Shown here: one piece after another, positions 7,440 to 14,869 of the stretch
Layout of the letters: each line of letters opens with the position of its first letter
How positions within the stretch are numbered: the stretch's first letter is position 1
Source: an uncultured Lachnospiraceae bacterium
GTDB lineage: Bacteria > Bacillota > Clostridia > Lachnospirales > Lachnospiraceae
NCBI GenBank assembly: GCA_910579285.1
Contig: CAJTTT010000016.1
Location: 55,603 to 82,257, forward strand
Direction: 5' to 3'
Length of the DNA stretch: 26,655 nt
Program-made: the position numbers and the translations under genes
Notes under the pieces: generated by a model
What the model was told of the DNA's origin: nothing
Databases searched by the model: none
What the model saw: the letters and a program-made list of their open reading frames with translations, nothing else

Positions 7440-10031
7440 TTATGTAGTCCGGCCTCTCAGCCGGTTCATAACCTTAAACATTTTCCCAAGATCCACCGGC
7501 TTCGCCAGATGTTCATTCATTCCGGCATCCTTGGCCATCGCCACATCTTCATCAAACGCGTTGGCAGACAGCGCGATGATAGGTACGGCTTTCGCGTCTG
7601 GTCTGTTCATTCCCCGAATCACACGCGTTGCCTCATATCCGCTCATAACCGGCATCATCAAGTCCATAAGCACACAGTCAATGGTTCCAGGGCAGGATTC
7701 TGTAAATACATCCACAGCTGCTTTTCCATCATTTGCGGTCACAACTTCAGCCCCCGCATCCTTGAGCATGAACTCCATGATTTCACAGTTTATCTCATTA
7801 TCTTCCACCAGAAGAACGCGCATCCCTGCAATGGTATCCCGTCCATTCTGTTCCTCTCCCACCGGCTGCGCGCTCCATGTCTCATCAACCTGCATGGGCA
7901 GGCTAATCCGAAACACGCTTCCTTTGCCGATCTGACTGTCTACCTCAATATGCCCATTCATCTGATCCACAAGCTGCTTCACAATGGACATGCCAAGCCC
8001 GACACCGTTATAGTGGGTTCTTGCACTCTTATGTTCCTGGGTAAACGGCTCAAAAATATGCTTTTTGAATTCCTCCCCAATACCGATTCCCGTATCTTCC
8101 ACCACAAACTGATATTCCGCTGCGCCATCCCTGCACGAAATTTCCTTTGCCTGCACAAAGACAGATCCCTGCGGTTTATTGTATTTCAGGGCATTGTCAA
8201 TAATATTCATCAGAATCTGCTGCAGATACAGCGGGTTTCCAATCGCTCTGCCATGCTGCAGTTCCACTTCCTCCAGGATCAGCCGTATGCCTCTCTCATC
8301 CGCTCTCTCTGACAGGAGCGTGATGCTGTTTTCCAAAATATCCCGAATTTCAAACGGCTCCTCCGCCTCCCTCGCTCTTCCGCTCTCCATCTTGCTGATC
8401 TGAAGAACGTCATTGACCAGGGAGAGCAGATGCTCCGTCGATATTCGTATTTTCTTCCGGCAGTCACTCTGCCGCTCTGGATCATGCTGGCTTTTCTCTA
8501 TGATGTCCAGCATCCCCAGGATCCCATTGATCGGCGTGCGCAGATCATGGGACATATGAGAAAGAAATTCACTCTTGGCCGAATTTGCCCGTCTGACTTT
8601 CTCCAGAAGCTCCATGATGGCCTGCTCCTGTTTTCTCTTCGTCACCATCGTATCCGTGATGTCCTGATGGTATCCGTTCAGACAGACGCCCGGTTTTTTA
8701 AATGTTTTGACGGGCACACCGCCACAGCGGACATATATCTTCCCAAGTGTCGGATGGTTCCACGGATAAATCACTTCGGCGCGGCCGATTTTCAAAATCT
8801 CCTGCACCGCATCCTGCACCATTTTCACATAATCCGGCTCGATATTTTGAAACCAGTGCTGATAGCACTCTTCCGGCTCGATCTCATCCGGCACCCCAAG
8901 CAGGATGCGCATGATCCGATTGGTATACATTCTCGGCTGGCATCCATCCTCCAGCTCGATCGTCCAGATGCCTGTTCTGGCCCCCTCCAAAACATCTTCC
9001 AGGTTCTGCCTTGCTTCCAGCTTATATTTCTCTTCCTGTTCCACCACTGCATTCACATCCCGCAGGGCAAAAATCGCGCAGTTTTCTTCCTCCGATGTTT
9101 CCGATGCGGAAAAATGGATCTCCATATGTTTCAGGCCGAAAGCGTTGTCTTTCACCTGATAGCGCACATAGAATTTCTTCTTTGTCCGAAGCTGTGTAAG
9201 CACATAGTTCTTTTTGATCACTGCAAGCATCTTTTTCCGATCCTGCGGAAGCACGCATCGGAAAATATACCGCTCCATAGCCGTCTGATAGCCTTCCTCA
9301 AAGCTGGCAGCCCAATCCATGTCCGTCTGTTCGCTGTTACGATAAATCTCGCATTCACCCGTATCAAAATTCACCTGATAGATGCCCAGATAGTCCACAC
9401 TGAGCGCATGGAGCACATTATAGCTCCGCTTTTGAAGCTCCCGAACCAGATTTCGCTGTTTCAGGCAGGATACGATAAAGTATGCCGCCGTGTGGAGCAT
9501 ATTCGATGCGTATTCCAGTGACTTCACGGGCGGATTGTCCACACCGTAAAATCCGATGATCTTCTTTCCATTATAAAGAGGAACCACCACAAGGGAATGA
9601 ATGTTCTGCTCCTTCAAATTCTCATACTGAAGCGGATCCGTCTCCCGTATATCTTCCAAATCTTCGATCACAATGTGTTTGCCAACACTGAATTTCCGAT
9701 ACCAGCTCTCACATACCTCAGGGGGCACATTCTGCAGGTTATCCTTTTCCGGTTTCACCCCGTCCGCCACCCACTCATAGGTGTTGTCATCGCCGCCTGA
9801 CGCATTCTGTTCAAATATGTAAGTCCGCTCCCCGTTGAGCGCATTCCCCAAATGCTTTAAGAGTACATCCAATGACTGGTCCGGGTGCTCCGCCAGCAGG
9901 GCTTCACGAATCCCCTCATTGATGACGGTTTCCATATTCTGAACACTCTGCATCCCGCTATACTGTCCACCCTGCGTATCAGCCAAAACACCTTCGCCAT
10001 CCCGTTCGGAAAACTCTCTCAAACGATCCAT
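7440..10031 (-). CDS. Hybrid sensor histidine kinase/response regulator (GAF-PAS-PAS-HisKA-HATPase-REC)
   Basis: This 863-aa protein has no obvious transmembrane segment or signal peptide, so it is probably cytoplasmic. A GAF-like sensor domain spans about 35-190, two PAS-like regions about 205-330 and 345-460, and a short coiled linker follows. HisKA carries the phospho-accepting His495 in SHMSHDLRTPINGILGML. HATPase_c (about 595-710) shows the N box NIIDNALKYN and the G boxes DTGIGIG and GVGLGMSI. A C-terminal receiver domain (737-863) has phospho-acceptor Asp790 in VLMDLMMPVMSG and the conserved KP near 108-109 of that domain. There is no HPt or DNA-binding domain and no partner regulator next to it, so the output route is unknown. 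The start has GGAGGG 7 bases upstream. GNAT and MATE genes follow closely. Confidence 0.95.
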   Translation of the reverse strand: MDRLREFSERDGEGVLADTQGGQYSGMQSVQNMETVINEGIREALLAEHPDQSLDVLLKHLGNALNGERTYIFEQNASGGDDNTYEWVADGVKPEKDNLQNVPPEVCESWYRKFSVGKHIVIEDLEDIRETDPLQYENLKEQNIHSLVVVPLYNGKKIIGFYGVDNPPVKSLEYASNMLHTAAYFIVSCLKQRNLVRELQKRSYNVLHALSVDYLGIYQVNFDTGECEIYRNSEQTDMDWAASFEEGYQTAMERYIFRCVLPQDRKKMLAVIKKNYVLTQLRTKKKFYVRYQVKDNAFGLKHMEIHFSASETSEEENCAIFALRDVNAVVEQEEKYKLEARQNLEDVLEGARTGIWTIELEDGCQPRMYTNRIMRILLGVPDEIEPEECYQHWFQNIEPDYVKMVQDAVQEILKIGRAEVIYPWNHPTLGKIYVRCGGVPVKTFKKPGVCLNGYHQDITDTMVTKRKQEQAIMELLEKVRRANSAKSEFLSHMSHDLRTPINGILGMLDIIEKSQHDPERQSDCRKKIRISTEHLLSLVNDVLQISKMESGRAREAEEPFEIRDILENSITLLSERADERGIRLILEEVELQHGRAIGNPLYLQQILMNIIDNALKYNKPQGSVFVQAKEISCRDGAAEYQFVVEDTGIGIGEEFKKHIFEPFTQEHKSARTHYNGVGLGMSIVKQLVDQMNGHIEVDSQIGKGSVFRISLPMQVDETWSAQPVGEEQNGRDTIAGMRVLLVEDNEINCEIMEFMLKDAGAEVVTANDGKAAVDVFTESCPGTIDCVLMDLMMPVMSGYEATRVIRGMNRPDAKAVPIIALSANAFDEDVAMAKDAGMNEHLAKPVDLGKMFKVMNRLRGRTT

Positions 10032-10187
10032 AGCCTGCCCTCCATATAAGTTACTTCCCGATCACAGATATTTTCCCTGCTGATCGGTGCGAAGATTCTG
10101 CTCCCCAGAAATCTCCGCCGCAAAAATAACGCAATTTCATCTTATTTTTATCGCAACATTATACTCGACTTCTTCGATGTCTGTATC

Positions 10188-10216
10188 AGAATACCATACG
10201 CCTCCCAACGCGTCAA
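10188..10216 (-). promoter_or_regulatory. Likely promoter of the kinase-GNAT-MATE operon
   Basis: On the minus strand TTGACG (10211-10216) and TATTCT (10188-10193) have a 17-base spacer. The leader to the kinase ATG would be about 150 nt. A second -10-like TATAAT lies some 35 bases downstream but has no good -35. The 220-base gap between the DUF5714 and kinase genes holds this promoter and the DUF5714 terminator, and I see nothing else in it. Confidence 0.6.
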
Positions 10217-10244
10217 TCTCTAAATCCTGACGAAAAATTTCTTG

Positions 10245-10290
10245 AAAAACATCATCGGTTTTCCCCAAAAAAGGGACACCTTTTACCGAT
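10245..10290 (-). terminator. Probable terminator after the DUF5714 gene
   Basis: On the minus strand ATCGGT (10285-10290) pairs with ACCGAT (10254-10259), with an inner CCC/GGG pairing around a T6 loop. GATG and then five T (10245-10249) follow. The stem overlaps the last codons of the DUF5714 gene. Confidence 0.5.
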
Positions 10291-10944
10291 ACACTGGCTG
10301 TTTTCCTTTGAATAACCGCAGACAATTTCTGTCTTTTCCATTTTGATGCCAAACTGCTCTTCCACAAAATCTATGGCCGCCAAAATCGAGAGAAAAGAAT
10401 CTCTTTTACAGCACCGGGGGCCTCCGATTTCCCCGATCCTGCCAAGAGCCGTTGATGTCATCATGTGGGAGAGGGCAAAGGGTTCCCTCGCCAGAGGAGT
10501 CGATTTTGACAGGATGGAAACGAACATGCCGGAACTGATCCCGGCCCCGCAGGCTCCCCAAAAACCGCAGGCTCCTCCCGGAACGCTTTTTCCACGACTG
10601 CTCATTTCGAGCAGGGCGCTGGGAAGATCCAACTCCCCGCCGGCATTTTTATATGCTGTCAAAAGCGCAGAACCTACCATGACATGATGTTCCGGCCCAT
10701 GCATATGGCAAAACGGCTGGGACATCAGTTTTTTCATTATGTATATCGGATCCCCGGATGTTTCTTCGAGGCATAATCCGATCACACGGTCCATTCCCTT
10801 TGTATGGCATTCATTGCAGACATAATGACCCTTCACACATCTCGTTTTGCTGCTTTCGCTCCTGTGGCAGATGGCGCACTCCATACGTTCGTCCTTCTCT
10901 AAATATTCCAGCGGTGCGCTGCAAATCAAACATTCTTCACTCAT
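10252..10944 (-). CDS. DUF5714 domain-containing protein
   Basis: I recognise this 230-aa protein as the DUF5714 family, whose function is unknown. It is cysteine-rich. The N-terminus has zinc-ribbon-like pairs (Cys5/8, Cys23/26, Cys36, Cys43/46). The middle contains HGPEHHVMVG and GGACGFWGACGAGIS, followed by GGPRCCKRDS, and the C-terminus ends with CIGKRCPFF. The many Cys and His suggest metal or Fe-S binding, which is inference. The frame is open to 10986, but the ATG at 10944 has GGAG 6 bases upstream and gives the usual MxEECLIC start. It begins one base after the GNAT stop, so the two genes are an operon. Length and C-terminus look normal for the family. Confidence 0.88.
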   Translation of the reverse strand: MSEECLICSAPLEYLEKDERMECAICHRSESSKTRCVKGHYVCNECHTKGMDRVIGLCLEETSGDPIYIMKKLMSQPFCHMHGPEHHVMVGSALLTAYKNAGGELDLPSALLEMSSRGKSVPGGACGFWGACGAGISSGMFVSILSKSTPLAREPFALSHMMTSTALGRIGEIGGPRCCKRDSFLSILAAIDFVEEQFGIKMEKTEIVCGYSKENSQCIGKRCPFFGENR

Positions 10945-10945
10945 T

Positions 10946-11422
10946 TTAATCTCCATTCCAAAGCAGCTTTTTCTCCATAATTTCATAAACTAACACCACT
11001 TCATTTTCCAGCGGATACCGCTCGTGCTTTACCGTGCGAAATCCCAGCTTTTCATACAGCGATGCCGCCGGAAGCGATGCGTCCAAAACTACGCTGTCAT
11101 ACCCTTCCCCGATCCGTTCCTCAAGGATTTTCATAATATATGTGCCAATTCCCTTTTTTTGATATTCGGGCAGCACATATACTCTGGTAATGTGATTTCC
11201 CTCAAAACTCCCTGTCGCCACGATCCTGTCGTCCGCCCTCAACATACCAACCGAGCCCTTCCTGATATCCCTTGCGATTGCTTCCTCGCTGTGCAGCGCA
11301 CAGAAAAAATCCACCACCTCCGCCGGATAGTATCGGGGATAAATCGTCTTAACGGTATGCTGTACCACCTGACAGATCTCCTGCAGATTTTCCAGAGCTG
11401 CCAGTTCATATATCATTCCCAC
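10946..11422 (-). CDS. GNAT family N-acetyltransferase
   Basis: This 158-aa GNAT-fold protein has motif A RVYVLPEYQKKGIGTYIM at about 80-97 and a C-terminal SLYEKLGFRTVKHERYP. It is a soluble acetyl-CoA-dependent enzyme with an unknown acceptor and is only distantly similar to the GNAT at 6936-7409. Two starts are possible. A GTG at 11422 has GGAG 8 bases upstream, whereas an ATG two codons later (11416) would leave 14 bases. I kept the GTG because of the spacing. DUF5714 follows after one base, so the pair shares a promoter and perhaps a pathway. Confidence 0.9.
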   Translation of the reverse strand: MGMIYELAALENLQEICQVVQHTVKTIYPRYYPAEVVDFFCALHSEEAIARDIRKGSVGMLRADDRIVATGSFEGNHITRVYVLPEYQKKGIGTYIMKILEERIGEGYDSVVLDASLPAASLYEKLGFRTVKHERYPLENEVVLVYEIMEKKLLWNGD

Positions 11423-11474
11423 TTCTTTCTCTCCGCTGTCTGTTTCCCACGATCAATTGATCAATGTTTGCACA

Positions 11475-11483
11475 ATTATATCA
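11475..11483 (-). promoter_or_regulatory. Extended -10 promoter for the GNAT-DUF5714 operon
   Basis: On the minus strand TGATATAAT is a consensus extended -10 element. The -35 position is poor (TAGCAA). The perfect 12-bp palindrome GATCAATTGATC at 11451-11462 lies just downstream of the expected start site and could be an operator. Confidence 0.5.
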
Positions 11484-11554
11484 CTTAGTCATACAGTTTG
11501 CTATCTTTTCTATGTTCTTCTTTTCATACATAGCACAGCCTGAAAAAAGAGCCA

Positions 11555-11602
11555 GAAAAAATGGCAAACAGGACATTAATTTACAATGCCGTGTTTGCCA
11601 TT
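11555..11602 (-). terminator. Intrinsic terminator of the araC-type gene
   Basis: On the minus strand an 11-bp stem (11592-11602 with 11560-11570) is extended past one mismatch by six more pairs including a wobble. The loop is GTAAATT. At least four T follow the stem directly. The 5' arm is inside the last codons of the regulator gene. Confidence 0.8.
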
Positions 11603-12526
11603 CTCCGAATAGATGACTCCCCGATCCGCTTTCCTGTATTCACCGGGTGTTGCCTGAAACGCTTCCTTGAATTTCCGGCAAAAGTAACCGACATTGTCAA
11701 ACCCGGTGTCCCGGGCTATTGCCGAGACACTGCCCTGCGTTGTCCTGAGCAGCTTTGCCGCCCGTTTCAGCCTGTAATTCACCAGATAATTGATCGGTGA
11801 AGTGTGAATGTTTTTATGAAAAATATTCAGCACGCTGCTTTTGCTCAGCATCACCGTCTCCGCAATGTCATCCAGTGAAATCTGACACGGGTAGTTTTTA
11901 TGAATATACTGCAGCATGATCTGAAGCTGCGCCTGCGTCCGCACGGCCGTCTGCGGTGCCGGCATATTTTCCGTGATATCCATATTCTCGTACAGCAGCC
12001 GCCACAATTGTAACAGCAGCTGCGCCGTCCTGATTTCACATCCGTTTTCCGTTTCCTGCACGGCAAATATCTCCGACAACGTTCGCAAAATTTCCGCCTG
12101 CCCGGGATCATCGGCAGAAAAGATCTGACACTCCGCCGATGAACACAGAACCGGCTGTATATATTTCTGATAGATCAGACTGTCCTCCTGGGCAAGCAGC
12201 GAGGGTAAAAACACAATATTTGGGATGATAACGCTCTCCGCCGCCTCAAATCTGTGAACCACCTGGGAATTGATAAAGATGCCCGTTCCAGCTCCCAGAA
12301 CATATCTTTCACTTCCAATCAGAAAATCGGCCGTTCCTTTTCTGATCAGAACAAATTCCACCTCCGCATGCCAGTGCCAGTCGATGCAGTGAAAATCAAA
12401 CTGCCAGATATCTTCCAGATAATATCGAAAAGGATACGCCTCGTTTCCGTGGGGAATGGTTTCCCGCAGCGATTCGTCAGTTACAATCCTGGTGTGTGCC
12501 TCCTGTGCCTGCATGATTTCGCCCAT
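11576..12526 (-). CDS. AraC family transcriptional regulator
   Basis: This protein of up to 316 aa has an N-terminal cupin-like ligand domain (about 40-110, with WHWHAEVEFVLIRKG and a GIFINSQVVHRF strand). The C-terminal AraC/XylS DNA-binding domain (about 205-300) has two helix-turn-helix motifs: the first around ISLDDIAETVMLSKSSVLNIF, the second around VSAIARDTGFDNVGYFCRKFKE. The domain order and length fit the sugar-type AraC regulators common in Lachnospiraceae. It is divergent from an MFS permease about 100 bases away, which it probably controls. The start is uncertain: AGGAGG abuts the ATG at 12526 and is 13 bases from the ATG at 12514, so neither spacing is ideal. An intrinsic terminator overlaps its 3' end. 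Confidence 0.93.
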   Translation of the reverse strand: MGEIMQAQEAHTRIVTDESLRETIPHGNEAYPFRYYLEDIWQFDFHCIDWHWHAEVEFVLIRKGTADFLIGSERYVLGAGTGIFINSQVVHRFEAAESVIIPNIVFLPSLLAQEDSLIYQKYIQPVLCSSAECQIFSADDPGQAEILRTLSEIFAVQETENGCEIRTAQLLLQLWRLLYENMDITENMPAPQTAVRTQAQLQIMLQYIHKNYPCQISLDDIAETVMLSKSSVLNIFHKNIHTSPINYLVNYRLKRAAKLLRTTQGSVSAIARDTGFDNVGYFCRKFKEAFQATPGEYRKADRGVIYSENGKHGIVN

Positions 12527-12551
12527 CCCTCCTCATTTACCAGATTGTGTA

Positions 12552-12571
12552 ATAATATTGGGATATATTAT
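12552..12571. promoter_or_regulatory. Inverted repeat, candidate operator in the araC/MFS intergenic region
   Basis: ATAATAT (12552-12558) and ATATTAT (12565-12571) are perfect 7-bp arms around a 6-base spacer. The repeat ends one base before the -35 box of the MFS promoter, where an AraC-type activator would be expected to bind. It is AT-rich, so chance is possible. Confidence 0.35.
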
Positions 12572-12572
12572 C

Positions 12573-12601
12573 TTGCTTTCCTCATTTCTCTACTATATAA
12601 T
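12573..12601 (+). promoter_or_regulatory. Promoter of the MFS transporter gene
   Basis: TTGCTT (12573-12578) and TATAAT (12596-12601) have a 17-base spacer. The leader before the ATG would be about 25 nt and includes the AAGGAG ribosome site. I could not find an equally clear promoter for the divergent regulator. Confidence 0.7.
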
Positions 12602-12633
12602 ACAACTCATTACAGAAAGGAGCAACTACTGAC

Positions 12634-13812
12634 ATGTCCAAAAATTATAAAAAAACATTGAAAGCCTGCTATCTCGGCTTCATCACGCAGGCCATCTGTG
12701 CAAACTTTGCACCACTGTTATTCTTAACGTTTCACAATGTTTATCAGATCCCGTTAGGGCAGATTGCGCTGATTTCCACCGTATTTTTTCTGACCCAGCT
12801 CATCGTGGATATCCTCTGTTCCTACTTCGCAGACAAAATCGGATACCGCAACTGCGTTGTAGCCTCGGAATTGTGCGCGGCGGCGGGACTGATCGGTCTT
12901 GCCTTTCTGCCGGACCTTCTCCCGAATCCGCTGGCCGGGATCATCGCAAGCGTTATCGTCTACGCCATCGGCAGCGGACTGATCGAAGTGCTGTGCAGCC
13001 CTATTGTGGAAGCATGTCCCTTCGACAACAAGGAAGCCGTGATGAGCCTGCTGCACTCCTTTTACTGCTGGGGCTCTGTGGGCGTTATCCTTTTGTCCAC
13101 CATCTTTTTTGCCGTTTTCGGTATAGACAGCTGGAAATGGCTGGCCTGTGTCTGGGCTGTCATTCCTCTCTATAATATCTACAACTTTGCCACCTGCCCG
13201 ATTGAGCATACGACCGACGACGGCAAAGGCATGGGGACAGGACGCCTGCTCCGGGTGCCGTTATTCTGGGTTTCCATCATTCTCATGGTGTGCGCAGGCG
13301 CTTCCGAGCTGTCTATGGCACAGTGGGCGTCCGCTTACACCGAGTCAGCTCTCGGTTTCTCAAAGGCAATGGGGGATCTGGCCGGACCATGTATGTTTGC
13401 TATCACTATGGGAATCAGCCGCATTATCTTCGGCAAATACGGTGACAGACTGGATCTGATGCGGTTTATGATGGGATCAGGTGTGCTTTGTCTGAGCTGT
13501 TACATAGCGGCCTCTCTCTCGAACAACCCGGTGATCGGCCTGATTGGCTGCATCCTGTGCGGCTTTTCCGTGGGCATTATGTGGCCCGGCACAATCAGCA
13601 TCTGTTCCGGGAGACTCCCGGGAGGAGGAACCGCCATGTTCGCCCTGCTCGCCATGTCCGGAGATCTGGGCGGCGCATTCGGTCCCAGTCTGGTGGGCAA
13701 TATCACCCAGAATGCGGGCAATGATCTGCGAAAAGGAATGCTTGTGGGATGTGTTTTCCCGCTGGTGCTGATACTTTCACTCCTTCTGTTAAAGGGTATG
13801 CGAAAGAAATAA
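12634..13812 (+). CDS. MFS transporter (fucose-permease-like)
   Basis: This 392-aa membrane protein has about 12 hydrophobic segments arranged as two six-helix halves. The loop DKIGYRNCV after the second segment resembles the MFS loop 2-3 motif. The overall pattern (LSTVFFLTQLIVDI, LLHSFYCWGSVGVI) recalls FucP/FHS-type permeases of Firmicutes. A sugar or similar small solute is a reasonable guess, but the substrate is not readable from sequence. The ATG has AAGGAG 11 bases upstream, slightly far. It is divergent from an AraC-type regulator with a candidate operator between them. Its stop codon is immediately followed by the stop of a convergent methyltransferase remnant. Confidence 0.92.
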   Translation: MSKNYKKTLKACYLGFITQAICANFAPLLFLTFHNVYQIPLGQIALISTVFFLTQLIVDILCSYFADKIGYRNCVVASELCAAAGLIGLAFLPDLLPNPLAGIIASVIVYAIGSGLIEVLCSPIVEACPFDNKEAVMSLLHSFYCWGSVGVILLSTIFFAVFGIDSWKWLACVWAVIPLYNIYNFATCPIEHTTDDGKGMGTGRLLRVPLFWVSIILMVCAGASELSMAQWASAYTESALGFSKAMGDLAGPCMFAITMGISRIIFGKYGDRLDLMRFMMGSGVLCLSCYIAASLSNNPVIGLIGCILCGFSVGIMWPGTISICSGRLPGGGTAMFALLAMSGDLGGAFGPSLVGNITQNAGNDLRKGMLVGCVFPLVLILSLLLLKGMRKK

Positions 13813-14070
13813 TCAGACGGCTTTCAACTCCGCCGCTCCATAATGTAACACTGTAAATTCTGCAGGAGCTATTTCAGAAAGCATTCTGATATGCTCCTGC
13901 TCCCACAGTGCAATTTCTTCTTCCCCAAGAGACGCGCCGATTCCCCGGTATGTCTTCTTTCTCCCGTGCCAGCTCTCTCTGGTAAAAGGCACATGCAGAA
14001 GATATTCCTCATGGTAAGCCAGCTCAAAGCTTTGCAGCCGTCTATATTTTCGTCTGTGATATTCATGGCA
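13813..14070 (-). pseudogene. 3' remnant of a class I SAM-dependent methyltransferase gene
   Basis: The minus strand carries an open frame of 85 codons with no usable start near its beginning. It encodes a typical C-terminus of a class I SAM-dependent methyltransferase: FELAYHEEYLLHVPFTRESW, then HGRKKTYRGIGASL, then a segment ending EIAPAEFTVLHYGAAEL. Whole proteins of this kind are about 250 aa, so the SAM-binding N-terminal two thirds is missing. The frame is blocked upstream by a TGA at 14071-14073. Its start overlaps the last 8 bases of the Rpn-type gene. Its TGA stop (13813-13815) abuts the stop of the MFS gene. A 65-codon ATG frame over the same bases has no protein-like features. I conclude it is a decayed gene fragment, probably cut by the rearrangement that placed or altered the Rpn gene. 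Confidence 0.75.
13862..13900. other. Strong two-part hairpin inside the methyltransferase remnant
   Basis: GCAGGAGC (13862-13869) pairs with GCTCCTGC (13893-13900). Inside it TCAGAA (13874-13879) pairs with TTCTGA (13884-13889) around the tetraloop AGCA. No T-run follows on either strand, so it is not a classical terminator. It could act as an mRNA 3'-end stabiliser for the MFS transcript. Confidence 0.5.
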
Positions 14071-14779
14071 TCATCCTCTCTATCACGGAAACTTCCTCCT
14101 CCAAATCTTCCGCAATTTCAGCAATCGTCTTACCCTTGTCCAGTTTCTTTTTAACCAGTTCCCGCAAGAGTTCCTCCCTGCCTTCTTCTTTCCCTTCTTC
14201 CTTCCCCTCCCGAAAAAGCGTCCTGAAATGCTTTTTCTCATCATACTCCGTCAAAATCATATGCAGCACCTCCGCTTTCTGCTTTACCAGGATATCTTTG
14301 AGGATTCCCTTCTCAATACATGTGTCGATGGCCGTGTGAACAGCTTCCTCACGGCGCATCCCGCTGCCATTATAGAAAACAATGTATACAGGCGTAGGCA
14401 GTTCTACACGGCGTGTTCCATATAAATCGTCATCCCTCGAGGCCAGCAGTCCCTCAAACTGCTGCGCAAAATAGAGCAGGCCCCGCAAGGGCATATTCGG
14501 GTTCCAGGTACTCTGGTGCTCATAGAGATTTAAGGTGTTTCCAATCATAAAGGACAGATCATTCTTCATCTTCATAAAGATCACATCCTCCATTGTGACT
14601 ATTTCAAGTTCCTCAGGGTTTGTGTATGCACTGCCATTTAAGGCGTTGTAAAGATCAAGAAGATCCTTTTTATCCCGAAACAGACGTCTGAAAAGCGCAT
14701 CCCTGTACTTTCGGTTGTTTCTAAGCCGCCTCCACCAGCTGCCATGCTGAAACCACTTCTTTGCATTTCGTTTTACCAT
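14063..14779 (-). CDS. Rpn family recombination-promoting nuclease/putative transposase, apparently shortened
   Basis: This 238-aa protein belongs to the PD-(D/E)XK nuclease family of Rpn/YhgA-like proteins abundant in Lachnospiraceae. The N-terminal half is canonical: KYRDALFRRLFRDKKDLLDL at 24-43 and YEHQSTWNPNMPLRG at 86-100. The position two residues past FM in SFMIGNTLN is Gly where I recall Asp in many relatives. The C-terminus has the usual charged EGKEEG repeats and a short regulatory-type tail. From memory most relatives are about 300 aa. Here VFYNGSG (134-140) is followed directly by EEAVHTAIDTCIEKGILKDI, so a middle segment of some 65-75 residues seems to be missing in frame. GGAGG lies 7 bases before the ATG. 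It may be a decaying copy. Confidence 0.82.
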   Translation of the reverse strand: MVKRNAKKWFQHGSWWRRLRNNRKYRDALFRRLFRDKKDLLDLYNALNGSAYTNPEELEIVTMEDVIFMKMKNDLSFMIGNTLNLYEHQSTWNPNMPLRGLLYFAQQFEGLLASRDDDLYGTRRVELPTPVYIVFYNGSGMRREEAVHTAIDTCIEKGILKDILVKQKAEVLHMILTEYDEKKHFRTLFREGKEEGKEEGREELLRELVKKKLDKGKTIAEIAEDLEEEVSVIERMMP

Positions 14780-14791
14780 ATATTTTCCTCC

Positions 14792-14820
14792 ATTATACAG
14801 TTTTTTGTGACTGAATACAA
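14792..14820 (-). promoter_or_regulatory. Promoter overlapping the Rpn-type gene ribosome site
   Basis: On the minus strand TTGTAT (14815-14820) and TATAAT (14792-14797) have a 17-base spacer. GGAGG follows TATAAT directly, so the predicted start site would fall at or after the ribosome site. The transcript would have about a 6-nt leader lacking most of the SD. Confidence 0.5.
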
Positions 14821-14869
14821 GAGGAATACGATCTTTCTCTGCTCCAGTCCATTTCCAAGTAAGGAATTG

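Noticed and set aside
7170..8312. 380-codon plus-strand frame over the GNAT and kinase genes
   Set aside because: It spans two well-supported minus-strand genes and reads as a His/Pro/Arg-rich shadow.
10137..10367. 76-codon minus-strand frame overlapping the DUF5714 3' end, considered as a frameshifted tail
   Set aside because: DUF5714 already ends with its usual CIGKRCPFF tail, and the extra frame contains the kinase operon promoter and a terminator.
13869..14066. 65-codon ATG frame after the Rpn-type gene
   Set aside because: The neighbouring frame over the same bases encodes a recognisable methyltransferase C-terminus, so this one is a shadow.
14780..14860. Open frame running into the Rpn-type gene from upstream
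   Set aside because: It continues through the promoter and SD, has no start with a ribosome site and no recognisable motif; I found no N-terminal methyltransferase piece there.
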